From assembly GCA_019429385.1 (NCBI GenBank), contig JAHYIS010000014.1, positions 1 to 50,896 of the forward strand: 50,896 nt of DNA, in the 5' to 3' direction. Position 1 is the first letter of the stretch; each line of letters opens with the position of its first letter. The position numbers and the translations under genes were made by a program. Shown here one piece after another: positions 33,099 through 41,223 of this stretch. This DNA is from ANME-2 cluster archaeon (lineage in GTDB: Archaea > Halobacteriota > Methanosarcinia > Methanosarcinales > Methanocomedenaceae). The notes beneath the pieces were generated by a model. The model did not search any database and had not been told where the DNA came from. It saw only the letters and a list, made by a program, of their open reading frames with translations.

Positions 33099-33290
33099 AT
33101 GAAAAAAAAATCACTGGACAACCTGGCCATTGTACTGGCGCTTGCAGGTGTATCATTCGTACTTGACTATTCAGTCAACAGGATGCCATATCAGATCCTG
33201 GGCGGGAATAACTTCGGGGACGTTGGTGTTTATCTCGCTGTAATTGCTATTGTAGTGGCAGTTGTCAATGTACTTATGGACAATAAATAA
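33099..33290 (+). CDS. Small two-helix membrane protein, unknown
   Basis: A 63-residue protein with a lysine-rich start, a first hydrophobic helix (LAIVLALAGVSFVLDY), a polar loop with GGNNFGD, and a second helix (VYLAVIAIVVAVVNVL). I do not recognise a family. ATG 33099 follows a TATA box at leaderless spacing; the longer frame from 33072 has no start signal. It separates the restriction island from the leftward redox block and converges with cooS. Confidence 0.6.
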   Translation: MKKKSLDNLAIVLALAGVSFVLDYSVNRMPYQILGGNNFGDVGVYLAVIAIVVAVVNVLMDNK

Positions 33291-33335
33291 GTCTGCACAG
33301 AGATATATAATACAAATTAAACTCCTCTATCCCCC

Positions 33336-33363
33336 AAAAAAAAGAGCAGGGAAATCCCTGCTC
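33336..33363 (-). terminator. Terminator of cooS
   Basis: On the minus strand, right after the cooS stop, a perfect 9-bp stem (GAGCAGGGA/TCCCTGCTC, 33344-33352 with 33355-33363) is followed by eight T (33336-33343). This is the strongest intrinsic-type terminator in the window and marks the left end of the redox block. Confidence 0.8.
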
Positions 33364-33364
33364 C

Positions 33365-35236
33365 TTAAATCCCCAAAGCCTTTCGCTTTTTCATTATATG
33401 TGCTTCCATACCGTCCACCGCTTCCACAGGGTCAGCCTCAACAGCCAGCTTTCCGCCTGTGAGCCCCTCGAGGTCCTGTGTGAGCAGTTTGACCAGATTT
33501 GGAGCTCCTGCCACGGGCGGCAGGGGTGCTACATGGGTATACCAACCGTTCGCCAGGGCAAATATGGCATCGATAGTAGCTTTCTGTTCCATATATTCAG
33601 GCGCGGTCACCACAATCGGCAGGGCAGACGGGTCAATGCCCAATGCATCTGCAATGGCATTGGCCAGCATTGTCAGCCGACCGGTATCGGTGCAGGTGCC
33701 AAAGCTCAATACCGGGGGGATACCCAGTGACTGGCACACGGCCTTCAGGCCCGGACCGGCAAGTTCCTGCGCCTCGATAGTGGTCAGTCCTGCCACCTGC
33801 AGGGCTGCATTACCGCATCCGGCACTTAACACCAAAATGTCCCTCTTGATGAGTTCCTTAGCAACTGCAACAGTATTGACATCCTGCCCGCCGCCGTTCA
33901 ATGTGGTACAACTTACCAGGGCCGCACAACCTTTGATACTGCCCGCTTTCACTGCATCCAGGAACGGGTCCAGGGTGCCGCCGAGTGCCGCCAGGATGGC
34001 CTCGGTCGAAAAACCGGTAATGGTCTTCTGTGTGGGCAGGTCGTGCCTGACGAACCCGGCAGCCTTTCGCGTTTTGAAATTATCAATTGCAAGGTCAACG
34101 AGCTCCTGTGCCTGGGCTTCAACCTTTTCAGGTTTGTACACTATCTGCCTGTCAACACCCGGCATGGATACGAGCTTGGACACCGAGACCAGGGTCACAT
34201 GATACTTGTCCTGGAAATCTGCAAGAGCAGGTGGTGAGCAGTTCATATCCATGGCAAACACATCGATACCGCCTGTTGCCAGTGCGGCTTCAATACTGAG
34301 CCAGTTGCCGGTAAGTCCTACGAACACCTCGTCCTTTTCAAAGCGCTGCAGCAGTTCCTGTCCGGTTTCAATGGAACCTATGACCCGCAGGCCCTTTGCT
34401 CCGGCAGTCTTTGCTATTTTCTGGTTCTCTGGCTTGTGTGCAACCCCTATCAATGCAGCGCCGATAAACGGCTCATGTCCGTTTACCACCACATTGATAT
34501 ATTCCGGGTCAATGATCCCCAGGTCCACATCATGTTCATGCGGCGTTGGTGTGCCGAACAGGATATCCTGCCCCAGTTCAAGAGGTACCTGTGAACCGTA
34601 GATCGTGGAAATACCCAGCCGCATTGCTTTGACAGCCAGGGATACATAATTCCCGTCAATATTGGTCATGCTGGAGGTATGCATGTCCATTGACTCGTCC
34701 AGTGGCCCTCCCGGCAGGATTCCCAGCCCTTTCCATACCTTAATCCTTGATTCCGGGGCAAAAAGTTCGACCATGTTGAGCACTCCATCAGAATCGCTGT
34801 GGATGCTATCAAGTATGGCCTTGCCCACACTCACGGCCATTGTATTGACATCCTGCTCCTGTATACCCAGTTTCCCTGCAAGCATGAGCAGTTTTCCTTC
34901 ATCCTTGATGGTAAATGGCGTCTGGCCTTTTCCCGTGGCTATCAGGGTATTTGCCAGTTCCTTGGCATGGTACGTGTATGCCGTAGTCCCCATCACGTTC
35001 AGATGGAGGAGGTTGCGCATTGCCATGGCATCCGCATCAATACCGCAAGCTCCCAGAGGTGCTTTCTCTGACAAGCGGCAGGGTCCGTTGCTGCACAGCT
35101 GGCAGCTCACTCCTGTGCTGCAAAAAGTACAGCGTTTCCCTTGCGCTTCAAAACGATCGAAGGTATTTCCCACGCCGTCTGCCTGCATAACGTTATGCAT
35201 TTTTCGAATAGATTCATGTACACTTACCGTTTCCAT
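33365..35236 (-). CDS. cooS: CooS-type carbon monoxide dehydrogenase homologue with altered active-site cluster
   Basis: A 623-residue homologue of monofunctional Ni-CODH. The D-cluster motif is CX2C (C36, C39), which I recall from [2Fe-2S] D-cluster enzymes. The B-cluster ligands are C45, C48, C53 and C64. At the C-cluster, H254 (NGHEP), C333, C437, C474, C515 and K552 (APEYMEQK) align with canonical residues. The GICCTGNE motif, which carries the iron-ligating Cys295 of the Carboxydothermus enzyme, reads GSIETGQE, so that cysteine is E290. CO oxidation is therefore doubtful. No CooF-like ferredoxin is adjacent; neighbours are flavodiiron and rubrerythrin-type genes. ATG 35236 has GGTGAT upstream. 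Confidence 0.87.
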   Translation of the reverse strand: METVSVHESIRKMHNVMQADGVGNTFDRFEAQGKRCTFCSTGVSCQLCSNGPCRLSEKAPLGACGIDADAMAMRNLLHLNVMGTTAYTYHAKELANTLIATGKGQTPFTIKDEGKLLMLAGKLGIQEQDVNTMAVSVGKAILDSIHSDSDGVLNMVELFAPESRIKVWKGLGILPGGPLDESMDMHTSSMTNIDGNYVSLAVKAMRLGISTIYGSQVPLELGQDILFGTPTPHEHDVDLGIIDPEYINVVVNGHEPFIGAALIGVAHKPENQKIAKTAGAKGLRVIGSIETGQELLQRFEKDEVFVGLTGNWLSIEAALATGGIDVFAMDMNCSPPALADFQDKYHVTLVSVSKLVSMPGVDRQIVYKPEKVEAQAQELVDLAIDNFKTRKAAGFVRHDLPTQKTITGFSTEAILAALGGTLDPFLDAVKAGSIKGCAALVSCTTLNGGGQDVNTVAVAKELIKRDILVLSAGCGNAALQVAGLTTIEAQELAGPGLKAVCQSLGIPPVLSFGTCTDTGRLTMLANAIADALGIDPSALPIVVTAPEYMEQKATIDAIFALANGWYTHVAPLPPVAGAPNLVKLLTQDLEGLTGGKLAVEADPVEAVDGMEAHIMKKRKALGI

Positions 35237-35403
35237 TAAATCACCACTCCCTAGTTTATTCAAAATTAATATAAGGATTCCCGAATATTATCAACATAAC
35301 AATGATAAATGACTGCATTGACACTATCCTGAAATCCCGATACTTTGTAGTATTTAATATTCTCTATGTGCCATTCGTATCGGATTTTTGTGGATTGTAA
35401 TTG

Positions 35404-35679
35404 CTATCTAACGAACAAGGCACATTTACAGGCCCCCCGCTGTTCTAATTCCCTGGAACGATATACACACGGACAGATGATCTTCCGGTCAGTCTCTTTA
35501 TTCCGCGTTATCTCCCGGCAGCTGCAATACTGTTCACCGTATTTTTTCTTGTTATTGGCTATCCCTTTTATCGCCATTGCAACAATGTCATAATCCGGGT
35601 TCAGTTTACAGCCGGTCTTTTCAGCATTCTGCTTTGCGAATTCATATATTTGGGTTTCAATATCATCGAATTGTGCCAT
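35404..35679 (-). CDS. ftrB: Ferredoxin:thioredoxin reductase catalytic-chain-like protein
   Basis: A 91-residue protein with the FTR catalytic signature: C24 (GCKLNPD), then YCSCR, CPC and CKC with family spacing, enough for the [4Fe-4S] cluster and its redox disulfide. In this family electrons from ferredoxin reduce thioredoxin-like partners; archaeal forms often lack the plant-type variable subunit, and none is seen here. AGGAGG lies upstream of ATG 35679. It sits between FprA (38 nt before) and cooS (about 167 nt after), so it may pass electrons within the oxygen-defence block. Confidence 0.86.
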   Translation of the reverse strand: MAQFDDIETQIYEFAKQNAEKTGCKLNPDYDIVAMAIKGIANNKKKYGEQYCSCREITRNKETDRKIICPCVYRSRELEQRGACKCALFVR

Positions 35680-35716
35680 TTTTCTCCTCCTCGATTATTC
35701 TTTCTTTTGATTCAAT

Positions 35717-36913
35717 TTAAACTTTACCTGCTATCCGTTCACCCAGCTGCCGGCATTTTTCAAGTCCTTCTTTATCAGGCCGGTACCGTATCTGCAGCCC
35801 CGGCTCTACAAGTTCAAATCCTGTGGCCTCAAGTTCTTTCTCAACAGCCTTCACAGCACCGCCTCCCCAGCCGAATGACCCGAACACAGCGGCTTTTTTA
35901 CCACCGGGTCGCAGTCCCTTCAGGTAGGTCAGGAATCCCCCCACGGAGGGGAACATGCCGTTGTTCAGTGTGGGTGAGCCTATCACTATCACAGGTGCAT
36001 CCAGTAATTCCTTGATGATCTTGCTCAGCTCATTCTTCCTGATAGCCATCAGTTTCACATCGACTCCGGCTGACGTCACCCCTTCAACGATTGCCTTTGC
36101 CATCATATAGGTGCTACCCCACATGGTATCATAGATGACAAGCACCTTCTTTGCGTTCTCACCCTGTGCCCAGCGCCCGTATGCCTGGATTATCTGACCC
36201 GGGTCCCGCCGCCATATGACACCATGACAGGGTGCAATCATATCGACTTCGATACCCAGTTCCCCGACAGTCCCGACATAATTCAATATCTGTTTCCCGA
36301 ACGGCATCAGGATATTGGCATAATATTCGGCGGCATCTTCCATCACATCGTCCACCTCATCGTTGAACCGCTTCGACGTTGCCACGTGCTGTCCGAAAGC
36401 GTCGTTTGATAGCAGAATTTTATCTTCCTTGATGTAGGTGTGCATGCTGTCAGGCCAGTGCAGCATCGCTGCTTCGATGAACATCAATGTTTTGGTACCA
36501 AGGTTCAGTTCAGTCCCGGTCTCAACAATTTCAAAGTCCCATTTGTCACATCCCTGTGCATGATAATATTGTGACAGGCCGTTCTTACACTGCCGTGTGC
36601 CGTATATCTTTGCATTGGGTATTGCTTCCATGACAGCGGGCAGGGAACCTGAATGGTCCATTTCCACGTGGTTCGCTACCACATAATCTATCCTGGCAGG
36701 GTCTATGATATCACGTATACGTTCTAACATTTCACCTGCAAACTCTGCCTTGACAGTATCCACAAGTGCGACCTTCTCATCCACAATGAGATATGCGTTG
36801 TATGTAGTACCCATTGGAGTTACATATCCGTGGAAGTCACGGATGTTCCAGTCAATGGCACCTACCCAGTACACTCCTTTTGTGAGTGTTACCGGCCCCC
36901 TTTCTTTCCCCAT
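35717..36913 (-). CDS. fprA: A-type flavoprotein (flavodiiron protein) FprA
   Basis: A 398-residue flavodiiron protein. The N-terminal metallo-beta-lactamase-like domain has the diiron ligands HVEMDHSG (residues about 81-88), an IEAAMLHWPDSMHTY segment and LSNDAFGQH, with CHGVIWR closing the domain. The C-terminal flavodoxin domain begins KKVLVIYDTMWGST. In methanogens FprA reduces O2 to water with F420H2. GAGGTGA five bases before ATG 36913 supports the start. It follows the ferritin-like gene by 14 nt. Confidence 0.93.
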   Translation of the reverse strand: MGKERGPVTLTKGVYWVGAIDWNIRDFHGYVTPMGTTYNAYLIVDEKVALVDTVKAEFAGEMLERIRDIIDPARIDYVVANHVEMDHSGSLPAVMEAIPNAKIYGTRQCKNGLSQYYHAQGCDKWDFEIVETGTELNLGTKTLMFIEAAMLHWPDSMHTYIKEDKILLSNDAFGQHVATSKRFNDEVDDVMEDAAEYYANILMPFGKQILNYVGTVGELGIEVDMIAPCHGVIWRRDPGQIIQAYGRWAQGENAKKVLVIYDTMWGSTYMMAKAIVEGVTSAGVDVKLMAIRKNELSKIIKELLDAPVIVIGSPTLNNGMFPSVGGFLTYLKGLRPGGKKAAVFGSFGWGGGAVKAVEKELEATGFELVEPGLQIRYRPDKEGLEKCRQLGERIAGKV

Positions 36914-36927
36914 TTATTCACCTCACA

Positions 36928-37422
36928 TTATGTCTGCATCCGGAACTGTGATGCATCATCGATAAATCCGTCTATGAGTTCCATGTGCCCGTGTTCAAAA
37001 ACTGCCAGTCTTTCAAAGAATGCTTTTTGTCCAGGTTCATCTGCCCATACTGCCAGTTCCTTGTAGAATTTCTCGTTCTTCTGTTCAAACCGTAGCGCAC
37101 TCATCAACACATCCATTTCACCTGGATTGTCACTTGAATATTCACTGGCAAAAGCCTGTGAAAAATCAGGTGGTACATTCTCATTTGTCTCAGATGCCTG
37201 ACCTGTGTTCATGAAATCATTGAGGTATTCAATATGCTTATCCTCCTGTGCTGCCAGGTACACGAACAGGTCCTTAGCTGATATACTGGTCGAAGTCTCA
37301 ATTTTTCCAAGATAGAAATTGCGTCCCTGCTTTTCAATTGACAATGCTACACGGAAAGCATCATCAATGGTCTTTAAGTCCCCGATTAATTTATCAATAT
37401 CCTGCATTATATCTTCAACCAT
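36928..37422 (-). CDS. Ferritin-like diiron protein (rubrerythrin-related, no rubredoxin domain)
   Basis: A 164-residue four-helix protein with two ExxH half-sites. IEKQGRNFY with QEDKHIEYL forms the first, and RFEQKNEKFYKEL with FEHGHMELIDGF the second, giving E/E-x-x-H pairs that bind two irons. It lacks the rubredoxin tail of classic rubrerythrin. Likely roles are peroxide reduction or iron handling. ATG 37422 is chosen because AAGGTGGT lies five bases upstream; the longer frame to 37449 has no such site. It lies between YHS and fprA in one transcript. Confidence 0.85.
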   Translation of the reverse strand: MVEDIMQDIDKLIGDLKTIDDAFRVALSIEKQGRNFYLGKIETSTSISAKDLFVYLAAQEDKHIEYLNDFMNTGQASETNENVPPDFSQAFASEYSSDNPGEMDVLMSALRFEQKNEKFYKELAVWADEPGQKAFFERLAVFEHGHMELIDGFIDDASQFRMQT

Positions 37423-37451
37423 TATTACCACCTTTTTTCCTTTGATCATTG

Positions 37452-37592
37452 TTACACATATTTGTCTGGGTTTTTATCAAATTCTTTCTTGCAACCTGGA
37501 GCACAGAAAAAGAACTTCCTGCCTTTATGTTCAGATTTGAATTTTGCAGTTGCCTCGTCGACTTCCATCTTGCATATCGGATCTATTGCCAT
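37452..37592 (-). CDS. YHS-domain protein
   Basis: A 46-residue single YHS domain: AIDPICKMEVDEATAKF, then FFFCAPGCKKEFDKNPDKY, with the metal-binding C...CxxxC set. YHS domains bind heavy-metal ions or metal centres and are found in copper and mercury handling and monooxygenases. GAGGTGAT five bases before ATG 37592 marks the start; the longer open frame has no start signal. It is the first gene of the leftward group ending at cooS and lies 29 nt before the ferritin-like gene. Confidence 0.83.
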   Translation of the reverse strand: MAIDPICKMEVDEATAKFKSEHKGRKFFFCAPGCKKEFDKNPDKYV

Positions 37593-37913
37593 GTATATCA
37601 CCTCTGAATTCAATACCGTTGCTGACCTCCAGCCCCCTTCCTTAAAATATATCTTCCCTATAACAAATAAATTTTCCCCATTCAGGTACATTCACATGCA
37701 ATACGGGAAAACTGCAATGGGCATTGATACCGATTCGTAATCCAGGTACACTGTTCATTATATTCTCAGGTTTTTGGTTCATCGTCAACAGGGGACCAGG
37801 AAAAAATGGAACGAATCCAGTTCGCGTATTTCATCATCGTTCCATTATCCTTTCCATTATTTCATTACCGGTTCCATAAATACTATCACGATTCAGTTCT
37901 ACCGCTTTCACGA
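37593..37913 (-). promoter_or_regulatory. Intergenic region with promoter for the YHS-ferritin-FprA-FTR-CooS group
   Basis: The 321-nt gap holds no convincing gene. On the minus strand, GATATATTTTAAGG (around 37645-37658) and AAATTTATTTG (around 37665-37675) are TATA-like elements at workable distance from the YHS ATG. The part near 37840-37880 has several TTCCATTA-like repeats of unknown meaning. Confidence 0.4.
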
Positions 37914-38132
37914 TTATGGTTTAACCTTGCAGGTACTGAACTTAAATATTGTATAGAGCGGGCAGAACCCAATGATACCGGTAACCAGGAGCAATAGTCC
38001 TAACAGTACAACGATGTAGGACACTATTCCGGTCAGTCCCATGTATACAGCTCCAATATATAACAATACAATTCCCAGGATTACCCGGATGACCCGGTCA
38101 GCTGTACATTTGTTCAATTCCCTGTATTTCAC
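37914..38132 (-). CDS. DUF2892 (YgaP-type) small membrane protein
   Basis: A 72-residue protein with the DUF2892 pattern: TADRVIRVILGIVLL in the first hydrophobic helix, a second helix LLGLLLLVTGIIG, and the typical FCPLYTIFKFSTC end with two cysteines. Members often sit beside rhodanese or sulfur-transfer genes. GTG 38132 overlaps an AGGGAGGTG site; TTG 38117, better spaced from that site, is an alternative start. It lies 17 nt after the nitroreductase gene and is co-transcribed with it. Confidence 0.8.
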   Translation of the reverse strand: MKYRELNKCTADRVIRVILGIVLLYIGAVYMGLTGIVSYIVVLLGLLLLVTGIIGFCPLYTIFKFSTCKVKP

Positions 38133-38149
38133 CTCCCTTCGACCAATTA

Positions 38150-38650
38150 TTAAAACCTGTTAATGTGTATTTTACGTTCAACAGGGACCCTGACAGGTTT
38201 TTCAGGTTCTTCGTCAGGATATCCGATTGGCATTATGGCAGCAACATCATATCCTTCGGGTATGTTCAACAGTTCCTTGATCTTACCGCCCCTTGATGTT
38301 AATGTGACCGACCCCAATCCTTCTGCTGTAGCAGCCAGCAGGATATTCTCGATACATGTGTACGCTGAAGCCATACCATCCACCCCAAGTTCATTCTCGT
38401 AACATACGACCAGTATCAGGGGTGCAGTCTCAAGAGCAATTCTCTGGGGTGGTATCCTGGCCCTTGTTTGTGCAATAGCATTCTGCAATGCCCTGTCTGT
38501 TATCAGGATGAATTCCCATTGCTCCTTATTGAAGGCATTGGGTGCCTGTGTGCCTGCCCGAAGGATTTTTGTTATAGTTTCATCAGGCACAGGCTCTGAC
38601 CTGAATTTCCTGATGCTTTTCCTTTTCTGGATAGCTTCATATACTTCCAT
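38150..38650 (-). CDS. Nitroreductase-family FMN protein
   Basis: A 166-residue nitroreductase-fold protein with N-terminal RKSIRKFRSEPVPDETI, the FMN-contacting RAGTQAPNAFNKEQWEF segment, and C-terminal AIMPIGYPDEEPEKP. The usual activity is NAD(P)H- or F420H2-dependent reduction of quinones, nitro compounds or flavins; the substrate is unknown. Length is on the short side but complete. It starts the small transcript ending in DUF2892 and lies within the redox block. Confidence 0.87.
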   Translation of the reverse strand: MEVYEAIQKRKSIRKFRSEPVPDETITKILRAGTQAPNAFNKEQWEFILITDRALQNAIAQTRARIPPQRIALETAPLILVVCYENELGVDGMASAYTCIENILLAATAEGLGSVTLTSRGGKIKELLNIPEGYDVAAIMPIGYPDEEPEKPVRVPVERKIHINRF

Positions 38651-38789
38651 GCAATACCCCCTGCATAACCGGTCTTCAAAATTATTGACCCACTTCCCTA
38701 TAATTTTAAGTTGACCAATGGTTAAATACTTACCTGCAATTCACTCTTATGGCCATTAAATCCATTATCGGATGCGTACTGAATGAAAT

Positions 38790-38888
38790 ATGGCCTCCCA
38801 GGTGTCGAACCTCTACCAGGGACGTTGTCCGGGGATACTGGAAGTACACAAAGACCTGTACGACCACATACCCGCGTTCAACGACTAA
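38790..38888 (+). other. Possible short ORF or gene remnant
   Basis: In the 259-nt gap between the nitroreductase and flavodoxin genes, a 32-codon plus-strand frame reads protein-like (NLYQGRCPGILEVHKDLYDH, ending PAFND), but it has no ribosome binding site. I do not recognise it. It may be the tail of a decayed gene or chance. The rest of the gap holds the nitroreductase promoter on the minus strand. Confidence 0.2.
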
Positions 38889-38909
38889 ACGTACCCGAGT
38901 AGCTCATCG

Positions 38910-39338
38910 TCACTTCAGTTTTCCGGCTATCTGTACCCCAAGCTGCCGGCACTCTTCCAGTCCTGCATCTGCCGGCCGGCGTTTAATGCGCAGTGGCGGT
39001 TCCATGACATCCATGCCATACCCCTTGAGCATCCCGGTGATAACCTTTGATGCCTCCCCGCTCCAACCATAGGAACCAAACGCAGTACCAACCTTTCCTT
39101 TCAGTGACAGGCCTGCCATCCCTTTCACGAACTCAATAACTGCAGGCATGGCTTCACCTTTATATGTGGCAGAACCAATGGCTATAGCATCAGCTCCTTC
39201 CACATCAGCAATGCCCGACTCTTTCACGTTCTTAATGATAACTTCAACACCTGCACTTTTAGCCCCCTCTTCAATGGCCTGGGCCATCAGCCCGGTATTC
39301 CCAAATCCTGTCCCGTATATTATTGCCAGTCGTGCCAT
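38910..39338 (-). CDS. Flavodoxin
   Basis: A 142-residue flavodoxin with phosphate-loop-like YGTGFGNTGLMAQAI, the GSATYKGEAMP loop and GSYGWSGEA. It resembles the C-terminal domain of the FprA protein at 35717 (shared SFGWGG/SYGWSG, RRP.D..L.EC..LG..IAGK), so the two are probably related by descent. It likely carries electrons for rubrerythrin or the superoxide reductase. GAGGT before ATG 39338 supports the start. It lies 10 nt after the rubrerythrin gene. Confidence 0.88.
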   Translation of the reverse strand: MARLAIIYGTGFGNTGLMAQAIEEGAKSAGVEVIIKNVKESGIADVEGADAIAIGSATYKGEAMPAVIEFVKGMAGLSLKGKVGTAFGSYGWSGEASKVITGMLKGYGMDVMEPPLRIKRRPADAGLEECRQLGVQIAGKLK

Positions 39339-39348
39339 TTCCCATACC

Positions 39349-39843
39349 TCAATCTATCTTATTGAACATTTCTTTTGGTGCATTGCAGATCGGGCATCTG
39401 TCAGGCGGATGCTTCTCCACCGTATTGCCGCATATCTGGCACACGTAATAGTCAACTTCCTTATTGCTGCCAAGGTCCTTCAAAGCTTTTTGGAACAGGC
39501 CGGCATGGATCTCTTCCACCTTGTTTGCAATTTCAAAGCTCAGGACTGCAGAATCCTGAAGCAACTCACCTTTTGCCTCCTTGATAAAAGCAGGATACAT
39601 GTTCCTGAATTCCTCGATCTCTCCTTCAATAGCCGCCTTCAGGTTCTCTTCAGTATTACCAACGGCTTCCAGTGCTTCCAGATGGTTCAGGGCGTGCACG
39701 GTTTCAGCTTCAGCAGCAGCCCTGAAGAGTTTTGCTACCTGGTGGTACCCTTTCTGGTCAGCTCTCCTGGCAAAGGCCGTGTATTTCCGGTTAGCCTGCG
39801 ATTCTCCGGCAAATGCCGCTTTAAGATTATTTTCTGTTGTCAT
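39349..39843 (-). CDS. rbr: Rubrerythrin
   Basis: A 164-residue rubrerythrin. The N-terminal diiron four-helix domain shows LKAAFAGESQANRKYTAFA and AAAEAETVHALNHL, then EGEIEEFRNMYPAF and ANKVEEIHAGLF. The C-terminal rubredoxin-type iron site is YVCQICGN with CPICNAPKEMF. Rubrerythrins reduce hydrogen peroxide to water in anaerobes. It has a GAGG site upstream and is followed by flavodoxin 10 nt later, a natural electron-donor pairing. Confidence 0.93.
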   Translation of the reverse strand: MTTENNLKAAFAGESQANRKYTAFARRADQKGYHQVAKLFRAAAEAETVHALNHLEALEAVGNTEENLKAAIEGEIEEFRNMYPAFIKEAKGELLQDSAVLSFEIANKVEEIHAGLFQKALKDLGSNKEVDYYVCQICGNTVEKHPPDRCPICNAPKEMFNKID

Positions 39844-39895
39844 TTCTCAGCCTCATGTTCACATTTTTCTGCAATATATCCATTACAATAACTTG

Positions 39896-41218
39896 TTATG
39901 TCCTCAACCGTTTATAAGCATCACGCTCCACAATCGCCCCCTGAGCCTCGGCCACAACCAGCAAATCGATCTCTGATGCCACATTCCCAATAGCATACAC
40001 ACCATCCAGGTTAGTCCGCTGGTACTTATCAGTCTTTACAAATCCTGATTCATCCATCTCAACACCCAGCTTCTCCATAAGACCAACATTCGGCACCATC
40101 TCGGTAGCCAGCACCACAGCATCCACGACAATCTCCAGCTTCTCGCCTTCTGTCTGGTCTTCCATTATTGCTTTCTCAACTTTTGTACCGCCCTTGACCT
40201 CAATAAGGGTGGTCGAAGTCAGCATCTTGAGCCCCTCGATGCACTTCACTTTATCCATCTCCCGCTCCGGGACCATGAACGACGCCTCATCTGTCACCAA
40301 TGTAATACTGTCAGCAATCCCGCCAATACAGCCGGCCGTAGACAGAGCATTATACCCCCTGCCATACACCAGCACCCGCTTACCAGTCAGTTTTGAAGGG
40401 TCTGCAGTCAGGTAATAAATACCTCCTTCGTTCGATACAAACTTCTCAACGCCTTCTATATCGGATTTGGCAGGCGAACTGCCTGAAGCCAGCACCAGCA
40501 CCCTGGCCTTATATGTCCCCGAATCCGTTTTCAAAGACTTGGAATCACCATCAATCTCAATATCATTCACGTATTCATTGACCATCTTTGCGTCCTGTGC
40601 GCTTACATCATCCATCAGTGACCGGGTCACCTCACGGGTGGTCATAGTATCGGTCATACCCGGATAATTCTCTATCAATTTATCAGGACAGAGCTTGTTG
40701 AGCAAGCCACCCCACTGCCCGCCATCGAATATCACAGTCTTAAGACCAACATACGAAGACATGGTAGCAGCTGCCAGTCCGGCTGCACCACCGCCGATTA
40801 TCGCCACTTCATACTCGTTCTCGCCCAATTTCGCAATACCCTTCTCCTGCTTATCCATGTAATCTTTAATGGCAGCATGAAGCGCATCCGCAGCCAGGTT
40901 CGAGCAGTGCATTTTAATCGGCGGCAGGCCTTCCAGTTCATCTGCCACATCCTGTCTGGTAATCTCAAGAGCCGCTTCAAGGGTCTTGCCCATCGCGATT
41001 TCTGTGACCATGCTACTGGTCGCGATAGCAGAAGCGCACCCGAAGGTCTTGAACTTGATATCCTTGATGATATTGTTCTCAACCTTAAGCTGTATCTCCA
41101 TCATGTCGCCGCAAACCGGATTTCCTACCCGGCCAATGGCATCCGCATCCTTGATAGTTCCCACGTTCCTGGGATTCCTGAAATGGTCCTTTACTTTTTC
41201 CGAATATTCTATTGTCAT
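39896..41218 (-). CDS. NifU/IscU scaffold fused to a thioredoxin-reductase-like flavoprotein lacking CxxC
   Basis: A 440-residue fusion. Residues 1-125 are an IscU/NifU N-terminal scaffold with all three cluster cysteines (C36 in GNPVCGD, C61 in FGCASAIA, C105 in KMHCSNLA). Residues 136-440 are a thioredoxin-reductase-type flavoprotein with FAD motif GGGAAG (142-147) and ENYPG. Where the redox CATC normally lies, the sequence reads LTAD (270-273). The NAD(P) motif is GRGYNA, and the FAD end motif is IGNV rather than GDV. The domain may feed electrons to cluster assembly or bind another cofactor. ATG 41218 has GGGAGA upstream; nifS ends 5 nt before it. Confidence 0.87.
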   Translation of the reverse strand: MTIEYSEKVKDHFRNPRNVGTIKDADAIGRVGNPVCGDMMEIQLKVENNIIKDIKFKTFGCASAIATSSMVTEIAMGKTLEAALEITRQDVADELEGLPPIKMHCSNLAADALHAAIKDYMDKQEKGIAKLGENEYEVAIIGGGAAGLAAATMSSYVGLKTVIFDGGQWGGLLNKLCPDKLIENYPGMTDTMTTREVTRSLMDDVSAQDAKMVNEYVNDIEIDGDSKSLKTDSGTYKARVLVLASGSSPAKSDIEGVEKFVSNEGGIYYLTADPSKLTGKRVLVYGRGYNALSTAGCIGGIADSITLVTDEASFMVPEREMDKVKCIEGLKMLTSTTLIEVKGGTKVEKAIMEDQTEGEKLEIVVDAVVLATEMVPNVGLMEKLGVEMDESGFVKTDKYQRTNLDGVYAIGNVASEIDLLVVAEAQGAIVERDAYKRLRT

Positions 41219-41223
41219 GATGA

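Noticed and set aside
33459-34202. 247-codon plus-strand frame within cooS
   Set aside because: It is an antisense shadow of a gene with clear cluster motifs.
38749-39072. 107-codon plus-strand frame overlapping the flavodoxin gene
   Set aside because: Its second half is the antisense of flavodoxin and its composition (many T/R/S) is not protein-like.
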